From Sphingomonas sp. (GTDB lineage: Bacteria; Pseudomonadota; Alphaproteobacteria; Sphingomonadales; Sphingomonadaceae), in assembly GCF_017744835.1 (NCBI RefSeq), contig NZ_JAGIAM010000002.1:351210-415209 (forward strand): a stretch of 64,000 bases of DNA, written 5' to 3'. The translations under genes were made by a program, and so were the position numbers. How positions within the stretch are numbered: the stretch's first letter is position 1; each line of letters opens with the position of its first letter. The notes below the pieces were generated by a model. It was not told where the DNA came from, ran no database searches, and worked only from the letters and a program-made list of their open reading frames with translations. Shown here in pieces: positions 18,931 to 30,156 of this stretch.

Positions 18931-19515
18931 ATGGCCTACCCGATTGCCGAACATTATGAGCGGACCGCCGACGCGTTCGATCGCGCGCGCCGCGAGAAGT
19001 TCGAGGAACGCCCCTGGCTCGACCGTTTCCTGTCGCCGCTGCCGCGCGGCGCGCGCGTGCTCGATCTCGGCTGCGGCGCCGGCGAGCCGGTCGACCGCTA
19101 TCTGATCGACCGCGGCTTCGAGCTGACCGGCATCGACGTGTGCGAGCGGATGATCGCGCTCGCCCGCACCCGCTTTCCGCGCCAGCGCTGGTTCCGCGCG
19201 GACATGCGGCGGGTGGGGCCCGACGGCAAGTTCCACGGCGTCATCGCCTGGGACAGCTTCTTCCACCTGCACCAGAGCGACCAGGCCGACATGCTCGAGC
19301 GCATCGCCTTCTGGCTCGAGCCGGGCGGCGCGCTGCTGTTCAACACCGAGCCCGCCGAGGGCGAACGCCTCCACCGCGAGCACTATCACGCCAGCCTCGA
19401 TCCCGACGGCTATCGGCTGCTGTTCGAGACGCTGGGGCTCGCCGAAATCGCCTTCGCCCCCAAGGACGCGAGCTGCGGCGGACGCGACGTGTGGCTGGTG
19501 CGCAAGACGGGATGA
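18931..19515 (+). CDS. Class I SAM-dependent methyltransferase (copy 2)
   Basis: A 194-residue paralogue of the 18054-18650 product. Motif I VLDLGCGAGEPV, then LTGIDVCERM, GVIAWDSFFHL and WLEPGGALLFN occur in the same positions. The two copies differ most in the region before YHASL. The ATG at 18931 has a GGGGAA stretch upstream. The open frame extends further 5', but that would overlap the CsbD gene on the other strand. Confidence 0.92.
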   Translation: MAYPIAEHYERTADAFDRARREKFEERPWLDRFLSPLPRGARVLDLGCGAGEPVDRYLIDRGFELTGIDVCERMIALARTRFPRQRWFRADMRRVGPDGKFHGVIAWDSFFHLHQSDQADMLERIAFWLEPGGALLFNTEPAEGERLHREHYHASLDPDGYRLLFETLGLAEIAFAPKDASCGGRDVWLVRKTG

Positions 19516-19552
19516 ATCAGGCGCCCGCTTGCACCTTGGTTGCGGGCGCTCA

Positions 19553-19627
19553 GTGCTCCTGCGAAAGCAGGAGCCCAGAGTAGTTCGGTACTCCAGCTAT
19601 CCTGGGCTCCTGCTTTCGCAGGAGCAC
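19553..19627. repeat. Inverted repeat built from two REP-like hairpins
   Basis: The 26-bp arm at 19553-19578 is perfectly repeated in inverse at 19602-19627. Each arm is itself a hairpin, gctcctgc-gaaa-gcaggagc. It lies between convergent genes (methyltransferase copy 2 and thiSG), so it may also end transcription from both sides. A related single hairpin is at 23427-23446. Confidence 0.88.
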
Positions 19628-19677
19628 GAGATGGCAGCGTCCAGCGGCTGACCTCCGCCGCTGGACCCGAAGCCGCC

Positions 19678-20682
19678 TCAGATCAACCCGGCCAGCGGGC
19701 TCGACGGGTCGGCGTACCGCCGCTTCCCCATCCGCCCGGCGCGGTACGCCAGCCGGCCGCTCTCGACCGCGCCCTTCATCGCCGCGGCCATCATGATCGG
19801 GTCCTTGGCCTCGGCGATCGCGGTGTTCATCAGCACGCCGTCGCAGCCGAGCTCCATCGCCACCGCCGCGTCGGAAGCGGTGCCCACGCCCGCATCGACC
19901 AGCACCGGCACCTTGGCCCCCTCGACGATCAGTCGGATCGTGACGAGGTTCTGGATGCCCAGCCCCGAGCCGATCGGCGCGCCCAGCGGCATGATCGCCA
20001 CTGCGCCGGCGTCCTCCAGCCGCTTCGCCGCGATCGGATCGTCGACGCAATAGACCATCGGCTTGAAGCCTTCCCTGGCGAGAATTTCCGTGGCCCGGAG
20101 AGTCTCGACCATGTCGGGATAGAGCGTGCGCGCCTCGCCGAGCACCTCGAGCTTGACCAGCTCCCAGCCGCCCGCCTCGCGCGCCAGCCGCAGCGTGCGG
20201 ATCGCGCTCTCGGCGTCGAAGCAGCCCGCGGTGTTGGGCAGGTAGGTGATCTTCTTGGGATCGATATAGTCGGTGAGCATCGGCGCATTGGGGTCGCTGA
20301 CGTTCACCCGGCGCACCGCCACGGTGACGATCTCGGCGCCCGAGGCCTCCACCGCCGCCGCGTTCTGCGCGAAATCCTTGTACTTGCCGGTGCCGACGAT
20401 CAGCCGCGAGCGAAAGGTCTTGCCCGCCACGCTCCACGTATCTTCGTCCACGGCACGCGCGTGATCCCCGCCCCCCACGAAGTGCACGATCTCGAGCTCG
20501 TCGCCGTCTTCAACGATGACCTCGCCCAGCGTCGAGCGCGGCACCACTTCGAGGTTGCGCTCCACCGCGATCTTCTCGGGCACCAGCCCCAGTTCCTCGG
20601 CGAGCTGCAGGATGGTGAGCCCGGCGGTGACTCGCTTGTGCTCGCCGTTGACGCGGATCGTGACGGTGCCGTCGGTGTGCAT
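19678..20682 (-). CDS. thiG: Fused sulfur carrier ThiS - thiazole synthase ThiG
   Basis: A 334-residue fusion. Residues ~1-72 are a ThiS beta-grasp domain ([12 protein letters not shown]...[13 protein letters not shown]), and the rest is ThiG ([31 protein letters not shown] with the Schiff-base lysine, [18 protein letters not shown]). ThiG makes thiamine thiazole phosphate using sulfur from ThiS thiocarboxylate. Here the Gly-Gly that would be the ThiS C-terminus is internal (VGGGDHAR), so the sulfur-transfer chemistry requires processing or another carrier. Fusions like this are known in sphingomonads. No TPP riboswitch motif was seen in the 80-bp leader. Confidence 0.94.
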   Translation of the reverse strand: MHTDGTVTIRVNGEHKRVTAGLTILQLAEELGLVPEKIAVERNLEVVPRSTLGEVIVEDGDELEIVHFVGGGDHARAVDEDTWSVAGKTFRSRLIVGTGKYKDFAQNAAAVEASGAEIVTVAVRRVNVSDPNAPMLTDYIDPKKITYLPNTAGCFDAESAIRTLRLAREAGGWELVKLEVLGEARTLYPDMVETLRATEILAREGFKPMVYCVDDPIAAKRLEDAGAVAIMPLGAPIGSGLGIQNLVTIRLIVEGAKVPVLVDAGVGTASDAAVAMELGCDGVLMNTAIAEAKDPIMMAAAMKGAVESGRLAYRAGRMGKRRYADPSSPLAGLI

Positions 20683-20762
20683 GAAACTGCCTTGGAGTTT
20701 GATCGGGGACGCGGGGTCATATAGGGAAGCGCGAGCTAGACCCGCAACCGAAAGGCTGATCC

Positions 20763-21197
20763 TTGGCCGACACGATCTACGTCTTGAATGGTCCCAACCT
20801 CAATCTGCTGGGGCTGCGCGAGCCGGAGATCTACGGCCATGACACGCTCGACGACATTGCGGGGCAGCTCGAGGATCGCGCCCGCGACCTCGATTTGACC
20901 ATCGACATGCGCCAGTCGAACCATGAGGGGCATCTCATCGATTGGCTGCACGAGGCGCAGGCCCGGGGCGCCAGGGCGGTCATCCTCAATCCGGGCGGGT
21001 ACACGCATACCTCGGTCGCGTTGCACGATGCCGTGAAGAGCATCACGACGCCGGTGATCGAGGTCCATCTCTCGAACCCGCATGCCCGTGAGCCCTTCCG
21101 GCACACGAGCTTCGTCGGCCGCGCCGCGCGCGGAACCGTCGCCGGGTTCGGGGCGCTTTCCTATATGCTTGCGCTTGAAGCCGCTGCGCGCTTCTGA
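20763..21197 (+). CDS. aroQ: 3-dehydroquinate dehydratase, type II
   Basis: A 144-residue type II dehydroquinase, third step of the shikimate pathway. Family motifs are [19 protein letters not shown] (including the catalytic Tyr), [29 protein letters not shown] and [16 protein letters not shown]. The start is a TTG at 20763, preceded by gaaaggct. No better ATG exists before the conserved N-terminus. It is followed by accB and accC in the same direction, a common alphaproteobacterial order. Confidence 0.95.
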   Translation: MADTIYVLNGPNLNLLGLREPEIYGHDTLDDIAGQLEDRARDLDLTIDMRQSNHEGHLIDWLHEAQARGARAVILNPGGYTHTSVALHDAVKSITTPVIEVHLSNPHAREPFRHTSFVGRAARGTVAGFGALSYMLALEAAARF

Positions 21198-21230
21198 CAG
21201 AGGGCGCGCTTTCATCGAACAGAGGGTCGT

Positions 21231-21710
21231 GTGGCCGAAGAAAAGAACAACGCAGGGGCGATGCACGTGGATATCGAGCTGGTCCGCCAGCTCGCCGCAG
21301 TGCTCGACGACACCCAGCTTACCGAAATCGAAGTCGAGGATGGCGAACGTCGCGTCCGCGTCGCGCGCACCGTGACCGCCGCGCCGGCGGTGCACATGGC
21401 CGCGCCTGCCGCTCCGGCACCGGCGCCCGCCGCGCCCGTGGCCGCCGCGGCCCCGGCGGAGGCACCCGCCGCCGCCAGGAACGCAGTAAAGTCGCCGATG
21501 GTCGGCACTGCCTATCTCTCGCCCAATCCCGAGGCGAAGGCGTTCGTCGCGGTCGGCCAGAAGGTCGCCGCCGGCGACACGCTGCTGATCATCGAGGCGA
21601 TGAAGGTCATGAACCCGATCCACGCGCCTGCCGCCGGCACGGTCGCCGCGATCCTGGTCGAGAACGGCCAGCCCGTCGAGTTTGACCAGCCCCTGGTCGT
21701 GGTCGAGTAA
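21231..21710 (+). CDS. accB: Biotin carboxyl carrier protein of acetyl-CoA carboxylase
   Basis: A 159-residue BCCP. The N-terminal domain ([22 protein letters not shown]) is followed by an Ala/Pro-rich linker (about 52-85) and a biotinyl domain with the biotinylation motif EAMKVMN. It carries carboxybiotin in the first step of fatty-acid synthesis. The start is GTG at 21231, with agaggg 5 bp upstream. An internal ATG (MHVDIELV) is 30 bp downstream. Confidence 0.96.
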   Translation: MAEEKNNAGAMHVDIELVRQLAAVLDDTQLTEIEVEDGERRVRVARTVTAAPAVHMAAPAAPAPAPAAPVAAAAPAEAPAAARNAVKSPMVGTAYLSPNPEAKAFVAVGQKVAAGDTLLIIEAMKVMNPIHAPAAGTVAAILVENGQPVEFDQPLVVVE

Positions 21711-21720
21711 CGGCCGCCCC

Positions 21721-23079
21721 ATGCCCGAGATCAAGAAGCTCCTGATCGCCAATCGCGGCGAGATCGCGCTGCGCATCCATCGCGCGTGCCACGAGATGGG
21801 GATCAAGACGGTGGCGGTGCACTCCACCGCCGATAGCGACGCGATGCACGTCCGCCTGGCGGACGAGGCGATCTGCATCGGACCGCCGCCCGCCGGCGAG
21901 AGCTACCTCAACATCCCCAACATCATCTCGGCCGCCGAGATCTCGGGCGCCGACGCGATCCACCCCGGCTATGGCTTCCTCTCGGAGAACGCCCAGTTCG
22001 CCGAGATCGTCGAGGCGCATGGGCTGCTCTTCGTCGGGCCCAAGCCCGAGCATATCCGCACGATGGGCGACAAGATCGAGGCCAAGCGCACCGCCGGCGC
22101 GCTCGGCCTGCCGCTCGTCCCCGGCTCGGACGGCGCGATCAGCGACATCGAGGAAGCCAAGCGCATCGCCGAGAAGGCCGGCTATCCGGTGATCATCAAG
22201 GCCGCGTCGGGCGGCGGCGGGCGCGGCATGAAGGTCGTAAACAATCCCGCCGACCTCGAAGCGCAGATGCTACAGGCGGGCAGCGAGGCCAAGGCGGCGT
22301 TCGGCGACGCCACCGTCTATCTCGAGAAGTATCTCGGCAACCCGCGCCACATCGAGTTCCAGGTGTTCGGCGACGGCAACGGCAACGCGATCCACCTCGG
22401 CGAGCGCGACTGCTCGCTCCAGCGCCGCCACCAGAAGGTGCTCGAGGAAGCGCTGTCGCCCGTCATCACGCCCGAGGAGCGCGCGCGCATGGGCGGCATC
22501 GTCGCCAGGGCGATGGCCGACATGGGCTATCGCGGCGCGGGCACGATCGAGTTTCTGTGGGAAGACGGCGAGTTCTACTTCATCGAGATGAACACCCGCC
22601 TGCAGGTCGAGCATCCGGTGACCGAGATGATCACCGGGCTCGATCTCGTCCGCGAGCAGATCCGCGTCGCCGAGGGCCATCCGCTTTCGGTCCGCCAGGA
22701 GGACATCGAGTTCCGCGGCCACGCCATCGAATGCCGCATCAATGCCGAGGACCCGAAGACCTTCGCGCCTTCGCCGGGCAAGATCACCCACTTCCACGCC
22801 CCCGGCGGCATGCACGTGCGCGTCGATAGCGGCATCTATTCGGGCTACAAGATCCCGCCCTATTACGACTCGATGATCGCCAAGCTGATCGTCTACGGCC
22901 GCACGCGCGAAGGCTGCATCATGCGCCTGCGCCGCGCGCTCGAGGAATTCGTGGTCGAAGGCGTCAAGACCACCATCCCGCTCCACCAGGCGCTGCTCGA
23001 CGACCCCGATTTCCAGTCGGGCAACTACACGATCAAGTGGCTCGAGGAGTGGTTGGCGAAGCAGCAGGACGCGCAGTGA
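21721..23079 (+). CDS. accC: Biotin carboxylase of acetyl-CoA carboxylase
   Basis: A 452-residue ATP-grasp carboxylase. It has the N-terminal [13 protein letters not shown], the glycine-rich ATP loop [26 protein letters not shown] and the catalytic [14 protein letters not shown]. It carboxylates biotin on AccB using bicarbonate and ATP. The ATG at 21721 starts 10 bp after the accB stop. The last codons overlap the next gene's GTG start (GTGA). Confidence 0.97.
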   Translation: MPEIKKLLIANRGEIALRIHRACHEMGIKTVAVHSTADSDAMHVRLADEAICIGPPPAGESYLNIPNIISAAEISGADAIHPGYGFLSENAQFAEIVEAHGLLFVGPKPEHIRTMGDKIEAKRTAGALGLPLVPGSDGAISDIEEAKRIAEKAGYPVIIKAASGGGGRGMKVVNNPADLEAQMLQAGSEAKAAFGDATVYLEKYLGNPRHIEFQVFGDGNGNAIHLGERDCSLQRRHQKVLEEALSPVITPEERARMGGIVARAMADMGYRGAGTIEFLWEDGEFYFIEMNTRLQVEHPVTEMITGLDLVREQIRVAEGHPLSVRQEDIEFRGHAIECRINAEDPKTFAPSPGKITHFHAPGGMHVRVDSGIYSGYKIPPYYDSMIAKLIVYGRTREGCIMRLRRALEEFVVEGVKTTIPLHQALLDDPDFQSGNYTIKWLEEWLAKQQDAQ

Positions 23080-23420
23080 AGGCAACGATCTGGCACAACC
23101 CGCGCTGCGGCACTTCGCGCAAGACGCTGGCGATCCTCGAGGAAACGCCGGGCATCGAGGTCGAGGTGATCGAATATCTAAAGACCCCGCCCTCACGCGA
23201 GAAGCTGGTCGCGCTCTACCAGCGCGCCGGCATCGCGCCGCGCCAGGGCCTGCGCGCCAAGGAACCCCTCGCGGCCGAACTCGGCCTCGCCGATGCGAGC
23301 GACGAGGCGATCCTCGACGCGATGATGGCGCACCCGATCCTGATCGAGCGCCCGCTCGTCGAGACCGACAAGGGCGTCCGCCTCTGCCGCCCGCAGGAAG
23401 TGGTGCGCGAGATCCTGTGA
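23076..23420 (+). CDS. arsC: ArsC-family reductase (glutaredoxin-type arsenate reductase)
   Basis: A 114-residue ArsC/Spx-fold protein with the active-site [11 protein letters not shown] (C and R as in ArsC), and [11 protein letters not shown] followed by the [10 protein letters not shown] tail typical of the arsenate reductase branch. It starts at GTG 23076, overlapping the accC stop by GTGA. No other arsenic genes are nearby. The physiological substrate may not be arsenate. Confidence 0.85.
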   Translation: MKATIWHNPRCGTSRKTLAILEETPGIEVEVIEYLKTPPSREKLVALYQRAGIAPRQGLRAKEPLAAELGLADASDEAILDAMMAHPILIERPLVETDKGVRLCRPQEVVREIL

Positions 23421-23426
23421 TCCCAA

Positions 23427-23446
23427 GCTCCTGCTTCCGCAGGAGC
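23427..23446. repeat. REP-like hairpin
   Basis: The hairpin gctcctgc-ttcc-gcaggagc lies just after arsC. It has the same stem as the arms of the 19553-19627 repeat, with a different loop. Confidence 0.7.
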
Positions 23447-23521
23447 ACAAGGTCCGCAAGATCGGTCAGGCGTGCCGGCGGCGCCGCGGTTAGGGCTGCT
23501 CCTGCCCGGGAGGTGCAGCAA

Positions 23522-24403
23522 GTGACGACCGAAGCCGAACGCCGCTATCTCGCCCGCTTCCAGCGCGTGCTCGACCATGTCGATGCCAATCTGGACGCCG
23601 TGCTCGATGTCGACACGCTCGCCGCGGTCGCCACCTTCTCGCCTTTCCACTTCCATCGCCAGTTCGCCGAGCTCACCGGCGTCACCATCCATCGCTACGT
23701 CCAGCTCGCGCGGCTCAAGCGCGCCTCCTATGCCCTCGCCTTTCGCGACGCGCCCGTGACCGAGGTCGCGCTGGCGAGCGGCTATGGCGGCTCGGAGGCG
23801 TTCGCCCGGGCGTTCCGCGCGCGGCTGGGACAGACGCCGAGCGAATTCCGGCGATCGCCCGATTGGGAGCCCTGGGCAGCGGCAATCGCGCCGCTCGACC
23901 GCGCAAGGAGACTGCCCATGACCATCGCCTTCACCGACGCCGACGTGCGCATCCTCGATTTTCCGGAAACCCGCGTGGCGATGCTGACGCACCGCGGCGA
24001 CCCCGCGGCGATCGGAGACACCGTCCGCCGCTTCATCGCCTGGCGCCACGCCAACGGGCTGCCGCCCGCGCGCAGCCGGACGTTCAACCTGCTCCACGAC
24101 GATCCCGCGACCGCGCCGCCCGAGCAGTTCCGTCTCACCATCTGCGCCGGGACCGATCGCGCACCTGGTCCCAACGAACATGGCGTCGTCGAGGGCCGCA
24201 TCCCTGCCGGCCGGTGCGCGGTGGTGCGCCTCACCGGCTCGAGCGACGACCTCAAGCCCGCGGTGCACTTCCTCTATGCCGACTGGCTCCCGCGGAGCGG
24301 CGAGGAGCTGCGCGACTTCCCCGTCTTCGCCGAGCGCGTCCGATTCTTCCCGGACGTGCCCGAGAACGAGGCCATCACCGACATCTACCTGCCGCTTCGA
24401 TAG
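23522..24403 (+). CDS. AraC-family regulator with GyrI-like effector domain
   Basis: A 293-residue regulator. Two helix-turn-helix motifs at the N-terminus (LAAVATFSPFHFHRQFAEL, and VTEVALASGYGGSEAFARAF) are followed by an effector domain from about residue 125 (ILDFPETRVAMLTHRGDP...), as in Rob/GyrI-like small-molecule-binding proteins. The target genes are unknown. The start is taken at GTG 23522 because a gggaggtg site precedes it. The frame is open further upstream but runs through the REP hairpin. Confidence 0.9.
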   Translation: MTTEAERRYLARFQRVLDHVDANLDAVLDVDTLAAVATFSPFHFHRQFAELTGVTIHRYVQLARLKRASYALAFRDAPVTEVALASGYGGSEAFARAFRARLGQTPSEFRRSPDWEPWAAAIAPLDRARRLPMTIAFTDADVRILDFPETRVAMLTHRGDPAAIGDTVRRFIAWRHANGLPPARSRTFNLLHDDPATAPPEQFRLTICAGTDRAPGPNEHGVVEGRIPAGRCAVVRLTGSSDDLKPAVHFLYADWLPRSGEELRDFPVFAERVRFFPDVPENEAITDIYLPLR

Positions 24404-24409
24404 GCAGAG

Positions 24410-24868
24410 CTACCCGGCGGGCTCCATCGTCGCCATCCGCCGTTCCATCTCGTCGGGCGTCACGTCCTCGACATGGGTGGCGACGATCCAGCGGTGCCCG
24501 AAGGGGTCGGTGAACGTCCCCGACCGGTCGCCGTAGAACTGGTCCTCCACCGCGCGCTCGGCGGTCGCCCCGCCGTCGATGGCGCGGGAGAATGCCGCGT
24601 CCACGTCGGGCAGATAGACCATCACCGTGATCGCGCCGCCGCCGAACGCCTTGGGGCCGCGGAAGCCCATTTCCGGGTTCTCGTCGGCGAGCATCACGTG
24701 CGAATCGCCGATCGCGAGCTCGGCATGCCCGACTCGGCCCTCATGCTCCATGCGCATGACTTCCTGGGCGCCGAACACTTTGACGTAGAAATCGATCGCG
24801 GCGGCAGCGCCGTCGACGACCAGATAGGGAATGACGCTGCGATATCCCTCGGGAACCGGATTGACCAT
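24410..24868 (-). CDS. VOC family (PhnB/glyoxalase-like) protein
   Basis: A 152-residue vicinal-oxygen-chelate fold protein: VIPYLVVDGAAAAIDFY, GHAELAIGDSHVMLADENPE and DPFGHRWIVATHVEDV are the usual PhnB-like signature. The last block is the conserved end of the second beta-alpha-beta repeat. The biochemical role is unknown. It is convergent with the AraC regulator, with only 6 bp between them. The ATG at 24868 has an aggagag site upstream. Confidence 0.9.
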   Translation of the reverse strand: MVNPVPEGYRSVIPYLVVDGAAAAIDFYVKVFGAQEVMRMEHEGRVGHAELAIGDSHVMLADENPEMGFRGPKAFGGGAITVMVYLPDVDAAFSRAIDGGATAERAVEDQFYGDRSGTFTDPFGHRWIVATHVEDVTPDEMERRMATMEPAG

Positions 24869-24984
24869 CGTGCCTCTCCTGCCTGCGAGTCCCGGGCGTG
24901 AGTATCCGCCCGATGCGAACCGCTCGCAAGCCGCGCTTGCCCCGTACTGCGCCACCGCGTTAGGCTGGCGCGGCAAGAGGGGAG

Positions 24985-26148
24985 ATGCGCGTGCCGGCTT
25001 TCCTTCGCACATCGCAGGCGCTGCTGCTCGCCGCGTGCCTGGGCGGATGCACGTCGCTGCGCCCGCAGGTCACGGCCTTCGCCACCGACTACAACCGCGC
25101 CATCGCCGATTCGCGCAACCAGGTGGTGCTGCTCAACATCGTCCGCTCGAGCATGGGCGAGCCCACCCATTATTCGGCGCTGAGCCAGGTCGAGGCGACG
25201 CTCACCCAGAAGGGCGGCGTGTCCGCCGGTTCGGGCGGGATGATGGCGGGGGCCGACGACGTCTTCGGCACGGTGACGCTCGAGGGCTCGACGGCGCCGA
25301 CCTTCACCGTGGTGCCGCTCAACACCGACGAGTTCGCGACCGGCATCCTCCAGCCGATCGGCGCCGCCTCGATCCGGCTGCTGGCGACCCAGGGCTGGGA
25401 TTCGCAGCTCCTCGCGACTCTGCTGATCTCCAAGATCGAATGCGAGGTCCAGGCGCCGGGCGAGAGCTATCGGCGCCATGTCGGCAACTGGATTCCCGAA
25501 AGCGGCGGCGAATTCCGCAGTCCCTTCGCCGACGTCGGGATCGACTTTTCCGAGCCCGACACCGAGCCGCCCGAGGCCGGCACGCCGGGCAGCTACACGC
25601 TGACCGTCGAGGGATCGCGCGCCGCCGAGCTTCTGTCCTCGGGGATCGACGAGAAGTTCCGGCTGCGCCAGCTCCCCGCCGAGGGGACGGCGACGCGCCT
25701 GGTGATGGCGCGCCGCCCGGACGAGGCGATCACGCTCCGCCTGCCGCGCGGGTTGATCGACTGTCCGAGCGACGCGAAGGCCGGCGACGGCCACGGCCCG
25801 CACATCGTCGCCAACGGCGATCCGGTCGCGGCGCGCGCCTATCTCCGCTCGATCGAGGGCATGATCCACTTCCTCGGCGACGCAGTCCGCACCGGCACGG
25901 TGCTGACCTACACCGCGGGAAGCGCCGACGCGCCCGAACGCCGCGTGCTCTTCGCGCTCGCCCGCGACGACGACCGCCCCAGCGCCGTCGCCGTCACGCA
26001 CCACGGCCAGCGCTATTCGATCTCGCGCTGGACCACCGGCTCGCCCGACCGCTCGCTCCAGGTGATCGCGCTGGTCAACCAGCTGCTCGCGCTCCAGACC
26101 TCGTCCGACGCGCTCAAGCGCACGCCGAGCACCGTCCGCGTGCGGTGA
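24985..26148 (+). CDS. Orphan lipoprotein, function unknown
   Basis: A 387-residue protein with a lipoprotein signal ending in LGGC (about residue 22). The mature part begins [38 protein letters not shown] and has a serine/glycine-rich stretch, then mixed alpha/beta sequence and no recognised catalytic motif. The NxxLLNIxRs-type opening recalls uncharacterised outer-membrane lipoproteins of other proteobacteria. It stands alone between a VOC gene on the other strand and purL. Confidence 0.82.
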   Translation: MRVPAFLRTSQALLLAACLGGCTSLRPQVTAFATDYNRAIADSRNQVVLLNIVRSSMGEPTHYSALSQVEATLTQKGGVSAGSGGMMAGADDVFGTVTLEGSTAPTFTVVPLNTDEFATGILQPIGAASIRLLATQGWDSQLLATLLISKIECEVQAPGESYRRHVGNWIPESGGEFRSPFADVGIDFSEPDTEPPEAGTPGSYTLTVEGSRAAELLSSGIDEKFRLRQLPAEGTATRLVMARRPDEAITLRLPRGLIDCPSDAKAGDGHGPHIVANGDPVAARAYLRSIEGMIHFLGDAVRTGTVLTYTAGSADAPERRVLFALARDDDRPSAVAVTHHGQRYSISRWTTGSPDRSLQVIALVNQLLALQTSSDALKRTPSTVRVR

Positions 26149-26200
26149 ACGAGCATCGGCCTCTAGCCCCCGCGCGCCCGCGCCGCTAAGGGCTCGGCCC

Positions 26201-28420
<2,220 letters not shown>

Positions 28421-28425
28421 CCTGT

Positions 28426-28452
28426 TCTCCCCTCCCTGTCAGGGAGGGGAGA
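28426..28452. repeat. GGGAGGGG-family palindrome
   Basis: A perfect 13-bp inverted repeat with a 1-bp centre (tctcccctccctg-t-cagggaggggaga) lies directly after purL. It is one member of a family with further copies at 32362, 32783, 36801, 36920, 63088 and 63159. It could act as a 3'-end hairpin for purL mRNA. Confidence 0.8.
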
Positions 28453-28519
28453 CGACGAGTGGCTTCCCGTTCCGCCGAATGGCGTTAGGATGGGCGGACA
28501 CGGCTCGGAGGGCAGGACG

Positions 28520-28927
<408 letters not shown>

Positions 28928-28997
28928 GCTGAGCCAGTAGAATAGCGGACTGTTCCAGCCGGGGCCATTCTGCCAGGCCCGCCGGTGGAGCGGCTTG

Positions 28998-29666
28998 ATG
29001 GACGAATTTGAAGCGCTGCCCTGGCAGCCCTACCCCGAAATGGACGATGGCGAGCGCATCGCGCGCGCGCAGGCGTTCAGCGCGTCGATGCGCAGGCGGC
29101 GCAGCTGCCGCGCGTTCAGCGATCAGCCGGTGCCCCAGGAAGTGATCGAGGCCGCGCTGCATGCCGCCGCTTCCGCTCCCAACGGCGCCAACCGCCAGCC
29201 CTGGCATTTCTGCGTCGTCACTGCGCCCGAGGCGCGCACCGCGATCCGCGTCGCCGTCGAGGAAGAGGAACGCGCCTTCTACGCCGGCCGCGCCGGCAGC
29301 CGCTGGCTCGAGGCGCTCTCGCCGCTCGGCACCCATGCCGAAAAGCCCTATCTCGAAACCGCGCCCTGGCTGATCGTGGTGTTCGCGGTCCGCCGCACCG
29401 TCGCCGAGCACAACGAGATCGCGCCCAATTACTATGTCTCGGAAAGCGTCGGCATCGCCTGCGGCCTGCTGCTCGCCACGCTCCACGAGGCGGGAGTCGC
29501 GACGCTGGTGCACACGCCCGCGCCGATGGGCTTCCTCAACCGCGTCTGCGGCCGCCCCACGAGCGAGAAGCCGGTGATGATGATCGTCGCCGGCCACCCC
29601 GCGCCCGACGCCACCGTTCCCGCGCTCGACAAGAAGCCGCTGGAGCAGATCACGACCTGGCTGTAG
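28998..29666 (+). CDS. Nitroreductase family flavoprotein
   Basis: A 222-residue FMN-dependent oxidoreductase of the nitroreductase superfamily. RRRRSCRAFSDQPV and SAPNGANRQPWHFCVV are FMN-binding elements, and ESVGIACGLLLATLHEAGV is the dimer-interface helix. GRPTSEKPVMMIVAGHP matches the conserved C-terminal segment. The substrate is unknown. The ATG at 28998 follows a ggtggag site; a TTG one codon upstream is the alternative. Confidence 0.92.
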   Translation: MDEFEALPWQPYPEMDDGERIARAQAFSASMRRRRSCRAFSDQPVPQEVIEAALHAAASAPNGANRQPWHFCVVTAPEARTAIRVAVEEEERAFYAGRAGSRWLEALSPLGTHAEKPYLETAPWLIVVFAVRRTVAEHNEIAPNYYVSESVGIACGLLLATLHEAGVATLVHTPAPMGFLNRVCGRPTSEKPVMMIVAGHPAPDATVPALDKKPLEQITTWL

Positions 29667-29691
29667 CCTGTCCCCAGCGGGGAGAGGTGGA

Positions 29692-30156
29692 ATGGCCGAA
29701 ATCGCAAGCGCAGGGCTGGCACGCCGCATCGCCGTCGCGACGCTGGTCGCCGGCACGCTCGACATCGCCATGGCGGCGATCGACACCGCAGCGGCCGGCC
29801 GGCCGATCGCGAACATGCTGCGCGCGGTCGCGAGCGGTCCCTTCCCCGCGGCGCGGACATGGGGCGCGGCGGGCGCCGCCACCGGCCTGCTCGTCCATTT
29901 CGCGATCATGGCGGTGATGGCCACGGTGTTCCTGTTCGCCCATGCGCGCATCGCCCGGGTGCGCGCGCATCCGCTGCTCGCCGGCGCGCTCTACGGCGTG
30001 GTGCTGTGGCTGGTGATGTACGGCCTCGTCCTGCCGCTGCGCTTCGGCGCGCCCTTCCCCAGCACCGAGCCGGTCGAGCTCGCCAAGCAGCTCTTCGCGC
30101 ACATCGTCCTCGTCGGCCTGAGCTTCGGCCTCGTCGCGCGCACGCGCCGCGCGTGA
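29692..30156 (+). CDS. Four-helix inner-membrane protein, unknown function
   Basis: A 154-residue hydrophobic protein with about four membrane segments (near residues 12-30, 62-82, 95-117 and 130-150). It resembles the uncharacterised small membrane proteins common in this group. It overlaps the next gene's GTG start (GTGA), so the two are probably translated together. Confidence 0.8.
   Translation: MAEIASAGLARRIAVATLVAGTLDIAMAAIDTAAAGRPIANMLRAVASGPFPAARTWGAAGAATGLLVHFAIMAVMATVFLFAHARIARVRAHPLLAGALYGVVLWLVMYGLVLPLRFGAPFPSTEPVELAKQLFAHIVLVGLSFGLVARTRRA

Noticed and set aside
20683..20762. TPP riboswitch upstream of thiSG
   Set aside because: The leader is short and lacks the CUGAGA-type conserved elements.
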